From assembly GCA_037577475.1 (NCBI GenBank), contig CM075204.1:10322855-10386854 (forward strand): 64,000 nt of DNA, written 5' to 3'. The stretch's first letter is position 1, and each line of letters starts with the position of its first letter. This DNA comes from Chaunax sp. Z400. Its lineage: Eukaryota > Chordata > Actinopteri > Lophiiformes > Chaunacidae. The notes beneath the pieces are model-generated. The model was not told the origin of the DNA and did no database searches. It saw only the letters and a program-made list of their open reading frames with translations. The translations under genes and the position numbers were made by a program. Below, piece after piece: positions 48,301-60,265 of the stretch.

Positions 48301-50499
48301 TAGTTACGTTGTAGTCCAGATATTCTCATCTTAATTTATGACAAGATGCGTCTTGTAACGCGTTGAGTAAGTGAGCCGGTTTGAAACGTGTTTCTGTGAG
48401 CAACAGCGTGAGGTGATTCAAAACAAAGATCGTGTATAAAGAAGATGATTCACTCTGAACTTAAACCCCCCCCCACCATAACTACATTCCATAAGGTACA
48501 AGGTAAAGGTACAAGGTGCATTTATTTATCATTTTACAGCACAGAGTTGTGTAACAAAAGCTGGATTTTTTCTTTTATATTATTCACTTACAATATTGTA
48601 CAAATCAATAAAAAATAGGGCATTATAAATATATGTGTATATATATATATATATACTGTATATATATAACTAAGCCACGTGCATCTTTTTTATTATAACA
48701 AAATCGATTTTCTTAGCCATGAATTTGCTTATGTTTAATAGTGTTTAAAGTGAAAAGAAAACAATTCAATTTTAAATGTTTTAATGAAACATGTCTGCAG
48801 AAGAAAGAAGATTCGCCTCTTCTCCACGAGCATAAATACTGTATTCTAACTGCAGACATGTTGTCTGCTGTATCAGGAAATAGTGGCAGAGTGAGAGCTC
48901 GTAGCATGCATTCTGTCTGTATCCTGAATCACAGCATCAGCATGTTGGGTAAACACAAATGCTCTTTAATTCATGACTGAGGGCAATTAAGTGCTTCACT
49001 ATAATGTTCCATGCTAAACAGTTGAATAATACCTTAACCTCTCATAACCCTTAGACTGAGATGAGGCTAAAAACAAAAAGCAGGTTTGAGTTTTTGGAAT
49101 TGGGCTGAATTAAGGGTAATGCAAATCATGTCAAAATAAAGATCACAGCACCAAGCAAAGATTTATCCTGTTTCTCTATTTTTCTGCATATTGCTGTGAC
49201 AGAAAGACAGATAATAAGAAGGGAATCAGCAGCTGCGTAGGACATGGATGAAAAAGGGGATTGATTAGACAGGGATCTCATGTGAGGAGGGCCCACAAAG
49301 ATACTGGAATGAATAGCTGTGGCAGTAGAAAATGCACATGAATGGGGTGCAGAATTTTGTGCTATGCCAATGGGAATCAGAGGATGTATTGTCAAAGTGA
49401 AGATGCTTCTGATATTGAATTAATACTGCATGTTAATGTTCATACCTCCAAAGGTCATTAACATTTTTTTTGTCTACAGAAGTTCTTTAAACTATGAAAA
49501 AAATGTATCATACACTTTATTTTTAATTATTACTCATATGTACAACTGTATTTCAGCTGCATGTAAATATGTCTATATGTTCAACATCCTAACCAATGCT
49601 AAAGTATTAAAACCTTTTTATGAATATAAATAAATCAGGGTGTAATTACAAGACTTAGATTCCAATGAAATGACCTTATCACATCTAATACTGGCCTGAA
49701 ATGATGAGAGGCTTGCTATTTGAGTTGTGCATGATGGTGAAGTGAAGTCCAATTAATTTAAATAAATGTATAACACAGGCTAATAATGCCCAGAACATAT
49801 TTCTGTCAAAAGATGTACTTTCATTTCAGCATAAATAAAACAGACTACTCTGCTTATGGATATCAGTTGCATCATTCTTTCTGTGCAACCCAAAACATCT
49901 TCCCACATTTGTCTTTTTGTAGTTATGACCTCAGTCATCATACATCACTACTAAATGTTATTCTTAAATGAATAAAAATAAATAAAACATATAGGAATGT
50001 TTTTTTTTCCTTTTTTTTTCTGTACATGCAAAATAGTGGCCCATGGTTGAACCAAACTGCTGAATCTTCCTGTTGAGAGATAAACACTTATTGAGGGTCA
50101 GGGTCTCTTTTCAGCTAAACTACAGGACTCTATCCCTGCACTGTAAATGACATCATGCTATAATTGTAAATGTCAATGTTAATATGATGAAATACTTTAT
50201 GATCTCTCACATCCCAGGAAGTGTGAATAAATGGGTTGATTTGCTTTGTGATTTCTGAGAACCTGTACTCAGTAATAATCATTGCACTGAACAATTAAAA
50301 CATTGGTTTTATTATGGTTGTGTCTGAATAATTTTATATGAAAACTTTACCATGCAAAAAAACGGTAAATCTTATAAAAGTATATATAATTCATTTAATG
50401 ATGTTCCTATAATCTATTATGAAAATGGCATTATGCAATGTAATCATTTTTCTCTCCTTGCCCGTGGTCCTGATGCTGATGATCTCCCTTTTGATTGAC
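48301..50499. other. cerk-tbc1d22a intergenic interval
   Basis: AT-rich sequence between the divergent genes. It holds a C-run near 48467, an (AT)n tract at about 48629-48668 and no recognised exon. No CpG island or clear promoter for cerk is visible here, so its transcription start remains open. Confidence 0.5.
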
Positions 50500-50769
50500 A
50501 GGGGTCTTTTAGGAACGACAGTGGACCATGACGTCAGGAAGCTTTACATCACCCAATAGCAGATCTCACTTGTGATTGGTTCACAAGAAGGAAGTGCCGG
50601 TTCAGCCAATCATAGCAGCCTTTGCTTGCCGATTAAGCAGTATCAACATGGCAGCTTTCTGAGTTTTGCAGGAAGGGACCTGGTGTAAATAAACACAAAT
50701 TGCACGTTTCACACATAACGACAGCGTCGGTGTGTTTGTGTTCAGGACGGCTTGGACCGTAGACGGAAA
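50500..50769 (+). promoter_or_regulatory. tbc1d22a: tbc1d22a promoter-like region
   Basis: Within 270 bp before the ATG are a full palindromic CRE (TGACGTCA, 50529-50536) and three CCAAT boxes: forward at 50553-50557, reverse at 50575-50579 and forward at 50606-50610. The CCAAT boxes are spaced about 22 and 31 bp apart. An ETS-like GGAAGTGCCGG sits between them, and no TATA box is visible. This is the layout of a housekeeping NF-Y/CREB-type promoter; the transcription start was not located. Confidence 0.6.
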
Positions 50770-50831
50770 ATGTCGACTGACGGAAATAAAAAACAATTCT
50801 GGAAAAGAAATGCAGCGAAGGTTCCTGGCAG
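50770..50831 (+). CDS. tbc1d22a: tbc1d22a coding exon 1
   Basis: Codes MSTDGNKKQFWKRNAAKVPG plus two bases. ATG context is AAAATGT, with A at -3. The donor is GGCAG-GTGAGT. It aligns with human MASDGARKQFWKRSNSKLPG. Confidence 0.93.
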
Positions 50832-53800
50832 GTGAGTGACGTGTTATCTCCTCTCGGCTAGCTTAGTATAGCTAGCCTTACTCATCTGACGCTTCACTCT
50901 TGAGCTTCATACGTAGCTTTCGCTTTTACGGACGATTCTGACGTATTGCACAGTTGGCGAGTTTTGTCCTCTGCTAAATGCTAATGTCTTCGGTAAATTG
51001 GTGTCACAGACACAGTTCACACCATTCTGTTGTTAGCTGGATAAGAGCTACATTGCTAACAGTTGAGCAACACAACAGTCACAGAGTTGTCAATAATGAT
51101 TCAGTGAGCATTTTATTTAACCAAGTGCCTGTGGCTTTGAAACAAATATAAGTCGTTTCATCATACCAAATCGCAGTATTATTCGTATTAAATTGTATTG
51201 TTTTGGATAATAAGAAGCTAACATGGATATCTTTACAGCCACTTATGAATTACCTCAATCATTTGATTTCTGTCTCCGTCACTTCCTCAGTATTCAGCAT
51301 GTGTATGGCGCACAGCATCCACCTTTCGACCCGCTCCTCCATGCTAAGTAAGTTAAATTTACTTATTCATTGTAGGTAAATGCACTTGCATCATTTTGTT
51401 GTATAAGTTTGGAAGAGTGAGGTAGCTTCTCTTTGCCAAGTCAAGTTTTCGTGCTCATGCCTTATTTTTTAAACTAGTTATTTGAAGATCTAACTTAAGT
51501 TGAATTTAGGATTTAATTCACTTATTCACTGGAACTGTCATAGTTTCATAAAACGACCACTTCCTAATCAGTAGTGTGATTCTCTACCCAAAAGATGACA
51601 CCAGACACCAAATGTGACGTCATGAAATGTGATGTAACCAAAATTGCAGCTTGTGGGAAATAGCATGTATCAGGTCTTGTAATATTATAGTAGCCTTTTG
51701 TTTGCCCTGTATGTCCAGTTCTGTTCTGCAGTCACTGGGAGTGAATCTACCAAAAAATTATAGATATTAGTTGGCTTGGTTGACAGCTTAAAGGAAATAA
51801 TGCATACTTTTGATAATATATATTTTGTACATATAGATTATGTTAAGAAAAATTAAGATCTAAAAATTCAAATCAAAGTTGGAAGTGATGTCATTGTTAC
51901 AGGACTACAGGGTACACAGGTCTGAGGTGTGTGAATGAATTACTGTTTAAATGAAATAAAATACTCATAAAAAGACTGAACTTTACAGTAAATATGTTAT
52001 GTACAGCTTAAAAATAACAAAGAGGAATCTTGAATTTTAAAGTGTGTAGAAAATCTTTTCTTTGTTAACCGTCACTATTTACCTTACATGGGTAATATTT
52101 TTAGAATTTCTTGTCTGTGCTTACCTAGCTCTCATTATTCAGACACACGCACACACACACACACACATAACACACTAAGGAAAAAACAGTATTAGCCTAT
52201 TAATCATTTAATTTCCTCTGACTGATATTTATTCATGTAGATTTCCACAGAGGGTTGAATTTAATTTGGTTGTATATTGCTAGGGGTTTTCATAAGACTC
52301 TCTCTTTTCTTTGTTTTGATAGAAGTAAGCTAATATGGAAAAGTCTTTTTCTTTGTTATGATAATCTTTGTGAGACATCACAACAGCCTCTTCTCTCCAC
52401 CCCCCTTTTCCCCTCATCCCACGTTCCTTTTTCTGCATTGCATGATAAAACAGAAAATGTTGAGTTTAATTAAATTCTGTTTTTCTGATGCTTTTCTTGT
52501 TGCCACTGAATGAAATGGTGTCCTTGCAGCACAAAGACGGGAAGTCAAACATTTAGTCTTTTAAAGATGGTCAGGTTCACTCTTATTTGATTCAAGTGTT
52601 ACAGATAAGGAGTGTGCGTATGTGTGTTGATGTAGTGAGTCATAAATGTATTTTTAACATTTTTCAAAATATTAACATGCAAACTGTGGATATTTTATAC
52701 TTTTTTTAAAGGTCTAGTGTTCTTTTGTTTCTTTGCTGTCAGTCAGTGTTGAAATATTCACTACTCATTGACCCCTTTTCCCCCTTATCCTTACTTCTTT
52801 AATTTACTTTATCTCTCTTCCATTTTCTTTCACTTCCTGCCTGTTTCCCACTTCTTTTTTTTCCCTTTCCTACATTCCATCTCTCCTCCCCCTCACATTT
52901 TTCTCAATTCCCTTAATCTCTCCTGCTTTCCCTTATCACCACTGTTTTCATTGCCCTGTCTTTGTCCTCCAGCCTGATTAAAGCAGGTAATAAGCCTCCT
53001 CCAGCCACACCAGGCAAACCCAAGAAGGCCACCACCTTCCAGGAGTTTGAGAGCATCACAAGTGATGCCTGGGATGTTGGTGATGATGACGATGAGTTGC
53101 TGGCCATGGCTGCACAGAACCTTAATATTGAGGTGGTAATGGAGACAGCAAATAAGGTAAACAACCAGAGGCAGTGGCTTGTATTAAACAATTAAGCCTG
53201 ATTCTTGGTCGAAACAAAGGTACCCTGTGCTCATAGGTTACAGGCTTGTACGCTTTTTTTTTTTTATAATACTCTACATGGAGATTAAGTTCTGTCAGTT
53301 ATCAACAAGTCATAAGGCTCACTGTGACATGCCTTGTTTTTCTGTCAATCAAACAGGTGATCGAGAATCACAGCAAGCAACAGGAGAGACAGAGGCAGGA
53401 TGACACAACAGAGCTGGAACAGAGACAAGACGACATGCAGGAGGAGTGTGCAGAGTACGAGGAGGAGGATGAGGAAGAAGAGGAGGACAGGGTTGGGGAA
53501 GGAGACGTAACAAGCCCTGAGGTGTCGTTTGCCTCCCAGAGTAGCCCTTATACTGATGGCCGCTTAGTGAAGTCCCACAGCGAAGCTCCAATTGGGTCAC
53601 CTAAAGGTTAGTGAACACCACTACGCTGCGTCCAAAACTTTTCTGGCCCGGCTACACTAAGGCTTAACATAGTAAAAGCCTGAATGATTTTACTTTAAGT
53701 GCGCTGGCGTCATTGAAGAATTTCAGAGTCTACCCCATAAAAGTTGTTAGGACCAGTGCCAAGTATCTTTTGAAAGGGACTGGCATCCCAGTGTGGTTGT

Positions 53801-56469
53801 CTTTTTCATTTTTGAGGGGGGCCCGCCGCAGCCTTAACCAACTGATGTTGCTGGTGAGATTTCCAACCAAATTGAGCATCACTTTCATTGTAGTTCGAAA
53901 AACATCTTAAAAATGAGGCCTGGGACAGTATGATCATCTCCTGATTTGACACTATATCATTACTTGGATGCCGATGGGATGCAGAATTGAATCTTGATTG
54001 AATGAGTAGAAGAAGAGGCACTATTTTTAGTGTACTGTGTTCCAAACTATTCTCTTGTGTCCTTAGTCCACTGAGTTACAATATGATAATCACTGACAGA
54101 TAAGATAAATGGTCCGCAGCACATTTATTTGAATGTATTTATTTATAATGCTGCAGTGTGTGTTGGTCAGTCAGTCCTTTTTTGTTGCTGCTGGAGATCT
54201 CCGGGTGATGAGGTGGAAAGTTCGCAATATCATTTTCATTCGTCTCTCAAAGGTCGTTATTGAGTCATTAAATCAAAACATACTTGCAACCTCTTGCATT
54301 TTTTGAAGATAAATTACAAGACAACGCTAGCCTCTCTGCACTGTTGACTGTCTGGGTGCCGCAGTGCCCTCACAAAGTGGTTCCGCCTTTTTCAATCTGT
54401 CAGCCATCTCCTGATGGCTCGAGTTGCTGCTGTGTCACTGTTCAAAACCTTTTCCAAATGTGATTTCAGTGTTTCAAGTTTTTTTTTTCTTTCCTTCAAA
54501 CAGGCCTTGCATCACTTTAGCAATACAGAATCTAGCTCCTTACAGTTTTGTCCTCTCCTTGTAAACATAAAGAAGAGGAAAGATGTAATGTAGCAGCAGT
54601 AAATAACAGCATACGCTGTGCAACGGCAATATATTGCTGACTGTTCTCCTGTCTGACAGGTCATCCGCCTGTTTGTTTGCCATTCTCTCTGTTGCTGCTG
54701 ATAACGTATGTAAGAGGCACAATGCCTTCTGGCAATTCCTCTTATCTCCTCAGAAAGGATGATGCACAGGCTTTGCATGCGCTGCCACGCCATGGACAGG
54801 GATATGCAAGACGACACCTTTTGCACCTCTAGTGAGCACACTGTGAAAACACTGACGCGTACAAACCTTAATCCATGCACAGCCACTGTACTTACAAGGT
54901 TCTTCTCGCCTCTCCTCATGCTTATACATTATATACTCATACTCGGCACTGTCACTACCCTGCAGGTTAGAGAGGGCAGCACCAACACATTCAGTGTCAA
55001 TCCTCAGGTGCACATCGATTCCTTATACAGAAATATACACTTGGCTGCTGTAATTATCTGTAATGGGAGTTGAGGGACAGTATTCTATTTGTGTTCTTTC
55101 ATGTATGCATTTTTTCCCTTCCTTTTTATAAATGATTAATGCAGTACACTGGGATTGACAATCGAACATTATTAACTTCGTCTAGCTTGGCTGTCTCTTT
55201 TTATAAACCTTTAAAAGTTATTAAATGGACTATAAAGATGGGTTACTCTGGAAAACACACAAAAGGTTCAATTGCAAAGAAGCCTCCATCAGCTGGAACA
55301 ATCTTTTTTAATTTTTCTAAGTGCAAATAAAGCAGTCGAGAACAGATTTGTACCTTTTTATTTGTGCCTGTAAAAACGGAAAAGGATATTAAATGGGACA
55401 GCGGTCCAGGTTTCTTAATTGCATGGAGTGTTTGTGTGACAATACACAAATATGTTGTGGTTTTCTGTAGCACGGAGAAATGTTGTCAGTGCTGCTCACA
55501 AGGATCTTTGTGAACTTTTGCTTAGTGTTCAATGTTACAGAAGGAACAGGCCTCTCCACACTAATGTCCTGACCTCACCAGCTTGTTCATAACTTGTTTG
55601 TGTGGTTTTCACTGTTGTGTTTTATGTTTTTTCTTGGACATCTTGGGGGCCATGTGGCCCTCAGCAGACTGAATGAATGTATTTATCTGCAAATTTATGA
55701 AAGCTTCACAGTTGAATCAGAAACCACAACCACAACAGCTGCCACCCTGGAGGCTCATTGTAAAACAAGCCTATACGACAACAATGCAAAAAATGCTAAA
55801 ATGCAGTAGTCTCTTTTTCCAAATTTAGGCTACAGTGGCATTGGTGTAATTCATGGTCTCTCCCACATTCCATACAGATGAGTGTTTTTGTGTAATACAG
55901 ATTTAAAATGAAAAGTATCAGCTCACTTATTTCTTTACCACATATATATAGTTAACTAGTCAGCAAGCAAATTTGCCCCCCCCCCATCAGGATGAATTGT
56001 AATAGTTTTAGTGGCCATTTAACTTTTCATCTAATGCTATCATCATCAGTGACCAAATATTTGCAGAACTACTATCAACTATACGTTATTTGATAATTAG
56101 AAAATCATTGTGTGCTTAAAGACTTAATTAAGAAAATGAAGATTATACACATTATACTTGCATAAAAATCAGCATGCATTCAACATGGCCGCAAGCTCCT
56201 TTTGCTACATCAGCTGAGGGCCTCCCATTTGTTACGTGTGTTTACGAAACAATTTTCCCTCTTTCAACTCTTTATCCTCCCACCAGATGCAGCAGGTGAG
56301 CATGCAGCCCTCCACAGACAGCGGTCTCTGCCCCACCGGCCGCCCGTCATCCCGCTCGTGGCTCGCATGGCTGACCAGAACACATCTGGCACCCCGGCAA
56401 TGACCGAGAGGGAAGCATCCCGTCTGGATAAGTTCAAACAGTTGTTAGCTGGGCCCAACACAGATTTGG
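50770..56469 (+). CDS. tbc1d22a: TBC1 domain family member 22A, 5' part (exons 1-5)
   Basis: The N-terminal 245 codons of a TBC-domain protein. TBC proteins activate GTP hydrolysis by Rab GTPases, and family members TBC1D22A/B are known partners of the Golgi protein ACBD3 and of 14-3-3. Five exons joined in phase give a start KKQFWKRNAAKVPGSIQHVY, matching human RKQFWKRSNSKLPGSIQHVY. Next come TTFQEFESITSDAWD and DDDELLAMAAQNLNIEVVME, then REASRLDKFKQLLAGPNTDL, identical to human. The TBC domain should follow within a few residues but no matching exon was found up to 64000, so the gene is cut by the window end inside intron 5. An acidic insert (residues about 130-145) is absent from human. 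The start is the ATG at 50770, just downstream of a promoter-like region. Confidence 0.94.
50832..52972. other. tbc1d22a introns 1 and 2
   Basis: Intron 1 (50832-51290) holds nothing recognised. Intron 2 (51348-52972) has a short (CA)n at about 52143-52167 and a long pyrimidine-rich tract before exon 3. Confidence 0.5.
51291..51347 (+). CDS. tbc1d22a: tbc1d22a coding exon 2
   Basis: A 57-nt exon coding SIQHVYGAQHPPFDPLLHA, identical to human over SIQHVYGAQHPPFDPLLH. Splice sites are cttcctcag / GCTAA-GTAAGT. It is too short to appear as an ORF and was found by homology and phase. Confidence 0.95.
   Translation, partial: YSACVWRTASTFRPAPPC
52973..53156 (+). CDS. tbc1d22a: tbc1d22a coding exon 3
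   Basis: Codes LIKAGNKPPPATPGKPKK, then ATTFQEFESITSDAWDVGDD and DELLAMAAQNLNIEVVMETA, ending NK at a codon boundary. Splice sites are gtcctccag / AATAAG-GTAAAC. A T/C-rich tract of roughly 200 bp precedes the acceptor. Confidence 0.95.
53357..53606 (+). CDS. tbc1d22a: tbc1d22a coding exon 4, variable acidic linker
   Basis: Starts VIENHSKQQERQ (human VLRNHSQRQGR) and runs through a Glu/Asp-rich stretch of 16 residues (about 130-145). It ends GRLVKSHSEAPIGSPK, where human has LRLVKSVSESHTS. The RLVKSxSE core is the kind of site recognised by 14-3-3 after phosphorylation; that reading is inference. Splice sites are aaacag / AAAG-GTTAGT. Confidence 0.92.
53607..56286. other. tbc1d22a intron 4
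   Basis: No exon or firm repeat recognised. The open frames at 54512-55073 show no coding character or homology that I recognise. Confidence 0.4.
56287..56469 (+). CDS. tbc1d22a: tbc1d22a coding exon 5
   Basis: Codes DAAGEHAALHRQRSLPHRPP and, at its end, EREASRLDKFKQLLAGPNTD-LG. The RQRSLPH segment matches human RSQSLPH. The acceptor is tcccaccag and the donor TTGG-GTAAGA. The remaining exons lie beyond the window. Confidence 0.95.
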
Positions 56470-57224
56470 GTAAGAGATACTCAGCTTATTTGTCAGTGTG
56501 TATTAAAAGTTTCATGTTTTTCTTTCTGTTCTCTTAGCTCTTGTGCGTTCTCTCTTCCTCGTGCACTTTTGCCGCTCACTCTTTCTTTGCTCACTCTGTC
56601 CGCCAGCTGTGCTGCACTTTTAACGATGCTGTGAGCGAGAAAGTCATCCAGCCATCTGGACATGCAGATTACAAGTGGAAAAAAAATAAAAAAAATCCAC
56701 CAACAACAAAAGCAAATGACAGGCCTTTGTTCTAACCAAATGACAGGCCTTTATTGTTTATCCAACCCCAGAGACTGTTTGCTACTCCTGCCACTGCAGT
56801 GGCCATGAAATCCTTACAGACCTACCTCTTTACATTTGGCTTTGTGTCCTCTAAAACTAAAGTAACTTGAAACTAACTAGCAACCGCTTCGGGTCAACTT
56901 GATGTGTAAACTAACCGTATCAAAGCGGTTATCGAATGAGTTTGTGAATTGAGCCTGTTGAGTCAATGTGTTGAATGTTAAGATTGAGGCAGTGACCGAT
57001 CCGTTACTTGCAAACAGAATATTATGTGATGAAATGCTCCAATATTACACTCTTATTAACAATTTTACTGTATATATGGCCCTGAAGCCCCCAAAATACG
57101 TCTTTGAAGTTTCTTGCCTAAACACCACTGGGATCATGTGTTATAGGATGTCTGTATGTCCCTCTGTTTCAGCCCTCTAGTCATAGACCGTCTGTGTGTG
57201 TGTGTCTGGCTTTAAACACAAATC

Positions 57225-57590
57225 AGTTGAGGCTAGCCGCGCCCCTTTCAGGAAGTGGACGTGGCTTGGGCTTGTCAGTGCTTTGCTCCAGTGTTTACGC
57301 CGGCATTCCTAAACATGGCTGGAATAAGAAGCGCCGTAGTTAAAGAGGGAGGTGACCTGTGAGCATCCTGTGGGCAGAGCAAACTGAGCACCAGCCTACT
57401 ATGATGTCGTAGTGGGCCTCAAATCTGAATGGTGCTTCACAGGAAATATTTTCTGATAGGTGGAGCAAGCAAAAGAGAGAGAAAGGATGTTTTTTTTTTT
57501 CTCATGTGTGGGGCATCTGTAGAAAGGCCAGGGACTCCATGAAAAAGTGCATTTTGCATAATGTGGGACCTTAAAGGAGCAGTAGGCTAA
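57225..57590 (-). repeat. teleost dispersed repeat
   Basis: On the minus strand it reads TTTAAGGTCCCACATTATGC, CACTTTTTCATGGAGTCCCT, GGCCTTTCTACAGATGCCCC and TTGCTTGCTCCACCTATCAG. These are the ordered blocks of a dispersed repeat common in percomorph fish. It lies in tbc1d22a intron 5. Confidence 0.65.
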
Positions 57591-57599
57591 GGCCTCATG

Positions 57600-57755
57600 A
57601 ATGAAAGTGACAAAGCAATGATATTTTAACAAAAGGAATTTATGTATTTTTAAGTTTAATTATATTTATCTATTTGATCTATTTATCTGTTATATCCAAT
57701 AATAATATATTCCAAATCGGCCCCTAAATCCTACACACCGAATCTTATTAAATCA
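57600..57755 (-). repeat. 'GTGTGTAGGATTT' teleost repeat, copy 2
   Basis: The reverse complement starts CGGTGTGTAGGATTTAGGGG then CCGATTTGGAATATATTAT. It shares its first block with the copy at 46675 and is truncated. Confidence 0.6.
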
Positions 57756-57781
57756 CTTGAAGTTAGTATGTTCCCATGCAA

Positions 57782-57895
57782 TGCATCATGACATGCGGCA
57801 AATGGCCACGGGTCGGAATTGAACCCGCGTCGATCGCTAGAGGACTATAGCCTCGGTACATGGGGCGCACACTCTAACCACCGTCATGCCTGTAT
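57782..57895 (-). mobile_element. tRNA-derived SINE head
   Basis: On the minus strand it reads GGTTAGAGTGTGCGCCCCAT, GAGGCTATAGTCCTCTAG and a B box GGTTCAATTCCG, then GGCCATTTGCCGCATGTCAT. It is the same SINE type as at 13855 with a better-kept tRNA part but no downstream tail. It abuts the 57600 repeat. Confidence 0.7.
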
Positions 57896-58613
57896 ATACA
57901 AATCCTATGTTTTATATTACATGAATATTTGACGAACCTCCCTGACTATGTTGTTGTCCCATGACGTCTGTTGTGGTGAAAGCAAAGAGACAGACCCATA
58001 AGAATTATTGGTGTTGTGTGGATTATTAGAGGAGGATGCTCCATTAAAATCTTGGTTAAATCTCTGTTAAGATCCCTCTAGAGTTCTGTTCCGTGTTAAC
58101 ATGATGGATATACATCTGTTGTCTTTTTTGTTGTGTGTGTTTGTGTATAGCTGTATTGTTTGTGTTAATGTCTGTGCTCCTGACACAGAGGGGAGCATGA
58201 AGTGAGACCGGGGGGAGAGAGTTATAGAAGTGCTTAGTTAGCAAGAATGGGTTATGTGCTATGTCTGAATATCCTAAGCATGCCAAATACAAAAGAAGTG
58301 TGCCTGAGATATTTCAGTGCCGAATGACACAGTTTAAATACCGTAGCCTCCATTCTCAAACGCTGTCTGTGGTTTTAATTTACCACAACTGAACAGGCTA
58401 CCAGGCATTAATTTGACACAGGCCATTATTAGAAACGAGCCTTTTAATCAGATCTCTCCTCTTTTATAACTTAACAGTGTCGTATTCCACAGGGACTCTT
58501 CTCAATTTTCTGACCTGCTGTTTCTCCGTCTCAGTTGTGCGTTATCAGTCATACAGTGTTTCAGAAGACATAGTTCTGTTACTGGAAGGTTTCCTATTTT
58601 CAGCGTAGTGATA

Positions 58614-59500
58614 TACAGTTAGGTCCGTAATTATTTGGACAATGACACAATTCTTTTTATCATTTTGCCTCTATACACCACCACAATGGATTTTAATAAG
58701 AACAATCAAGATGTGACTGAAGTGCAGACTCCCAGCTTTAATTTAAGGGGTATCACAAAAATATGGCATTTACCATTTAGGAATTACAGCCATTTTACTC
58801 AGAGTACCCCCATTATCAGGGGCTCAAAAGTATTTGGACAAACTAACATTATTATAAATATAACAGTGGTTTTTAATACTTGGATAAACATTCTCTGCAG
58901 TCAATGACTGCCTGAAGTCTGGAGCCCATGGACATCTGGGCTTGTTTGTGGGTCTTTCTGCCTTCAGTTTTGTCTTCAGTAACTAAAAAGCCTGCTCTAT
59001 TGGTTTGAGATCAGGTGACTGACTTGGCCATTGAAGAATATGCCATTTCTTTGCCTTCAGAAACTCTCAGGTCACTTTTGCAGTATGTTTTGGGTCATTA
59101 TCCATCTGCACTGTGAAGTGCCGTCCTATTAGTTTTGCAGCATTTGGCTGAATGTGAGCAGAAAGTATAGCCCTATACATTTCATCCACTTTAGTTGTCC
59201 TCTGTGGTCTTCCGGGTCTTTTGATGTTGCTGAGCTTGCCAGTGCATTCTTTCTTTTTAAGAATGTACCAAATTGTTGATTTGGCCACTCCTAAAGTTTT
59301 TGCTATCTATCTGATGGATTTATTTTGTTTTTTCAGCCTAATGATGACCTTCACTTGCATTGAAAGCTCATTGGACTTCATATTGATAGCTCCAGTCAAA
59401 CAGCTACCAAATGCCAATTCAACACTTGAAATCAACTCCAGATGTTTTATCTGCATCATTTGTCTTGAAGTAATGCGGGAACAGACCGCAGTCTAAATTC
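58614..59500 (-). mobile_element. internally deleted Tc1-like transposon
   Basis: One terminus is present: a TA at 58614-58615 followed by CAGTTAGGTCCGTAATTATT. On the minus strand an ATG at 59381 opens a degraded transposase: NELSMQVKVIIRLKKQNKS, a stop, then VAKSTIWYILKKKECTGKLS and KRPGRP, the paired helix-turn-helix region of Tc1 transposases. The frame then jumps to LSAHIQPNAAKL and HFTVQMDNDPKHTAKVT, from the second part of the DDE catalytic domain. The central portion, including the first catalytic aspartate, is missing, and the far terminal repeat was not found near 59500. Confidence 0.85.
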
Positions 59501-60177
59501 CTTTTAATTATTTGCATTTAAACAGAAGGCCTAAACATTTCCTCAGATATTCCTCATTGCATTTGCCATATTATTAATGATTAATTATCATTTTTGTTTC
59601 GCCAATGATAGATTTTCTTGACCGGTGTGTTAACCTGCATCCACAAATCATATTCTGTCACCTGGCACGGTTGAATGATTAACAGTTTGAATAAAAGTGT
59701 GTGATTTTGGTCCCCTTGGTTCTCTTCCTGCCGCATGGAAATTGCTTCGAGGTACTCATACATTGGCTAAGGTCCTAAAATGTAAATACTGGACTTGATG
59801 AAGTTTGAATGGTCCTAGTCAGCAGCACAGTGCTTCACCACTATGTGGGATCCCCTTGAAAACTTTTTGAACTAAACAAAGTGGTTCACAACACAAGTCA
59901 TCAGTGTTAGTCAACGGTGGTTTGCGCACGCTTGGGCAGAGTGTATCCTGTACATCAGCAGAGTGTCTTGAGATGTCAGCCCCCATTAGGGCCTGCCAGG
60001 CATCATAAGCCGACTGTCTAAATATAGTTTAGTCTCTGTGCCATGATTAGACAGCCCAGAACGGGCGAGTAACGCTCCTGGCTGCTGGCAGCATGAAAGA
60101 TGAACTTCATTCACGGGACATAATTAAGTGAAGGATTGGGGGAGGGGGGATAGGGAATGGAGAGTGATAGGGCCAGA

Positions 60178-60265
60178 TAAGATAAGATGAAACTTTAATG
60201 ATCCCCATGGGGAAATTGGGTCATTGCGGCAGCAAAGGATGGGATATAGATGAGAATACAAAAGG
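60178..60265. repeat. LINE-tail-like fragment
   Basis: GATAAGATGAAACTTTAATG then ATCCCCATGGGGAAATTGGG resembles the 'TTTATTGATCCC...GGGAAATTG' 3' ends of teleost retroelements. A purine-rich stretch follows. The family is not assigned. Confidence 0.4.

Noticed and set aside
59067..59288. 73-codon frame as a functional transposase.
   Set aside because: It lacks the central catalytic part and has an upstream stop in the same reading of the DNA-binding region.
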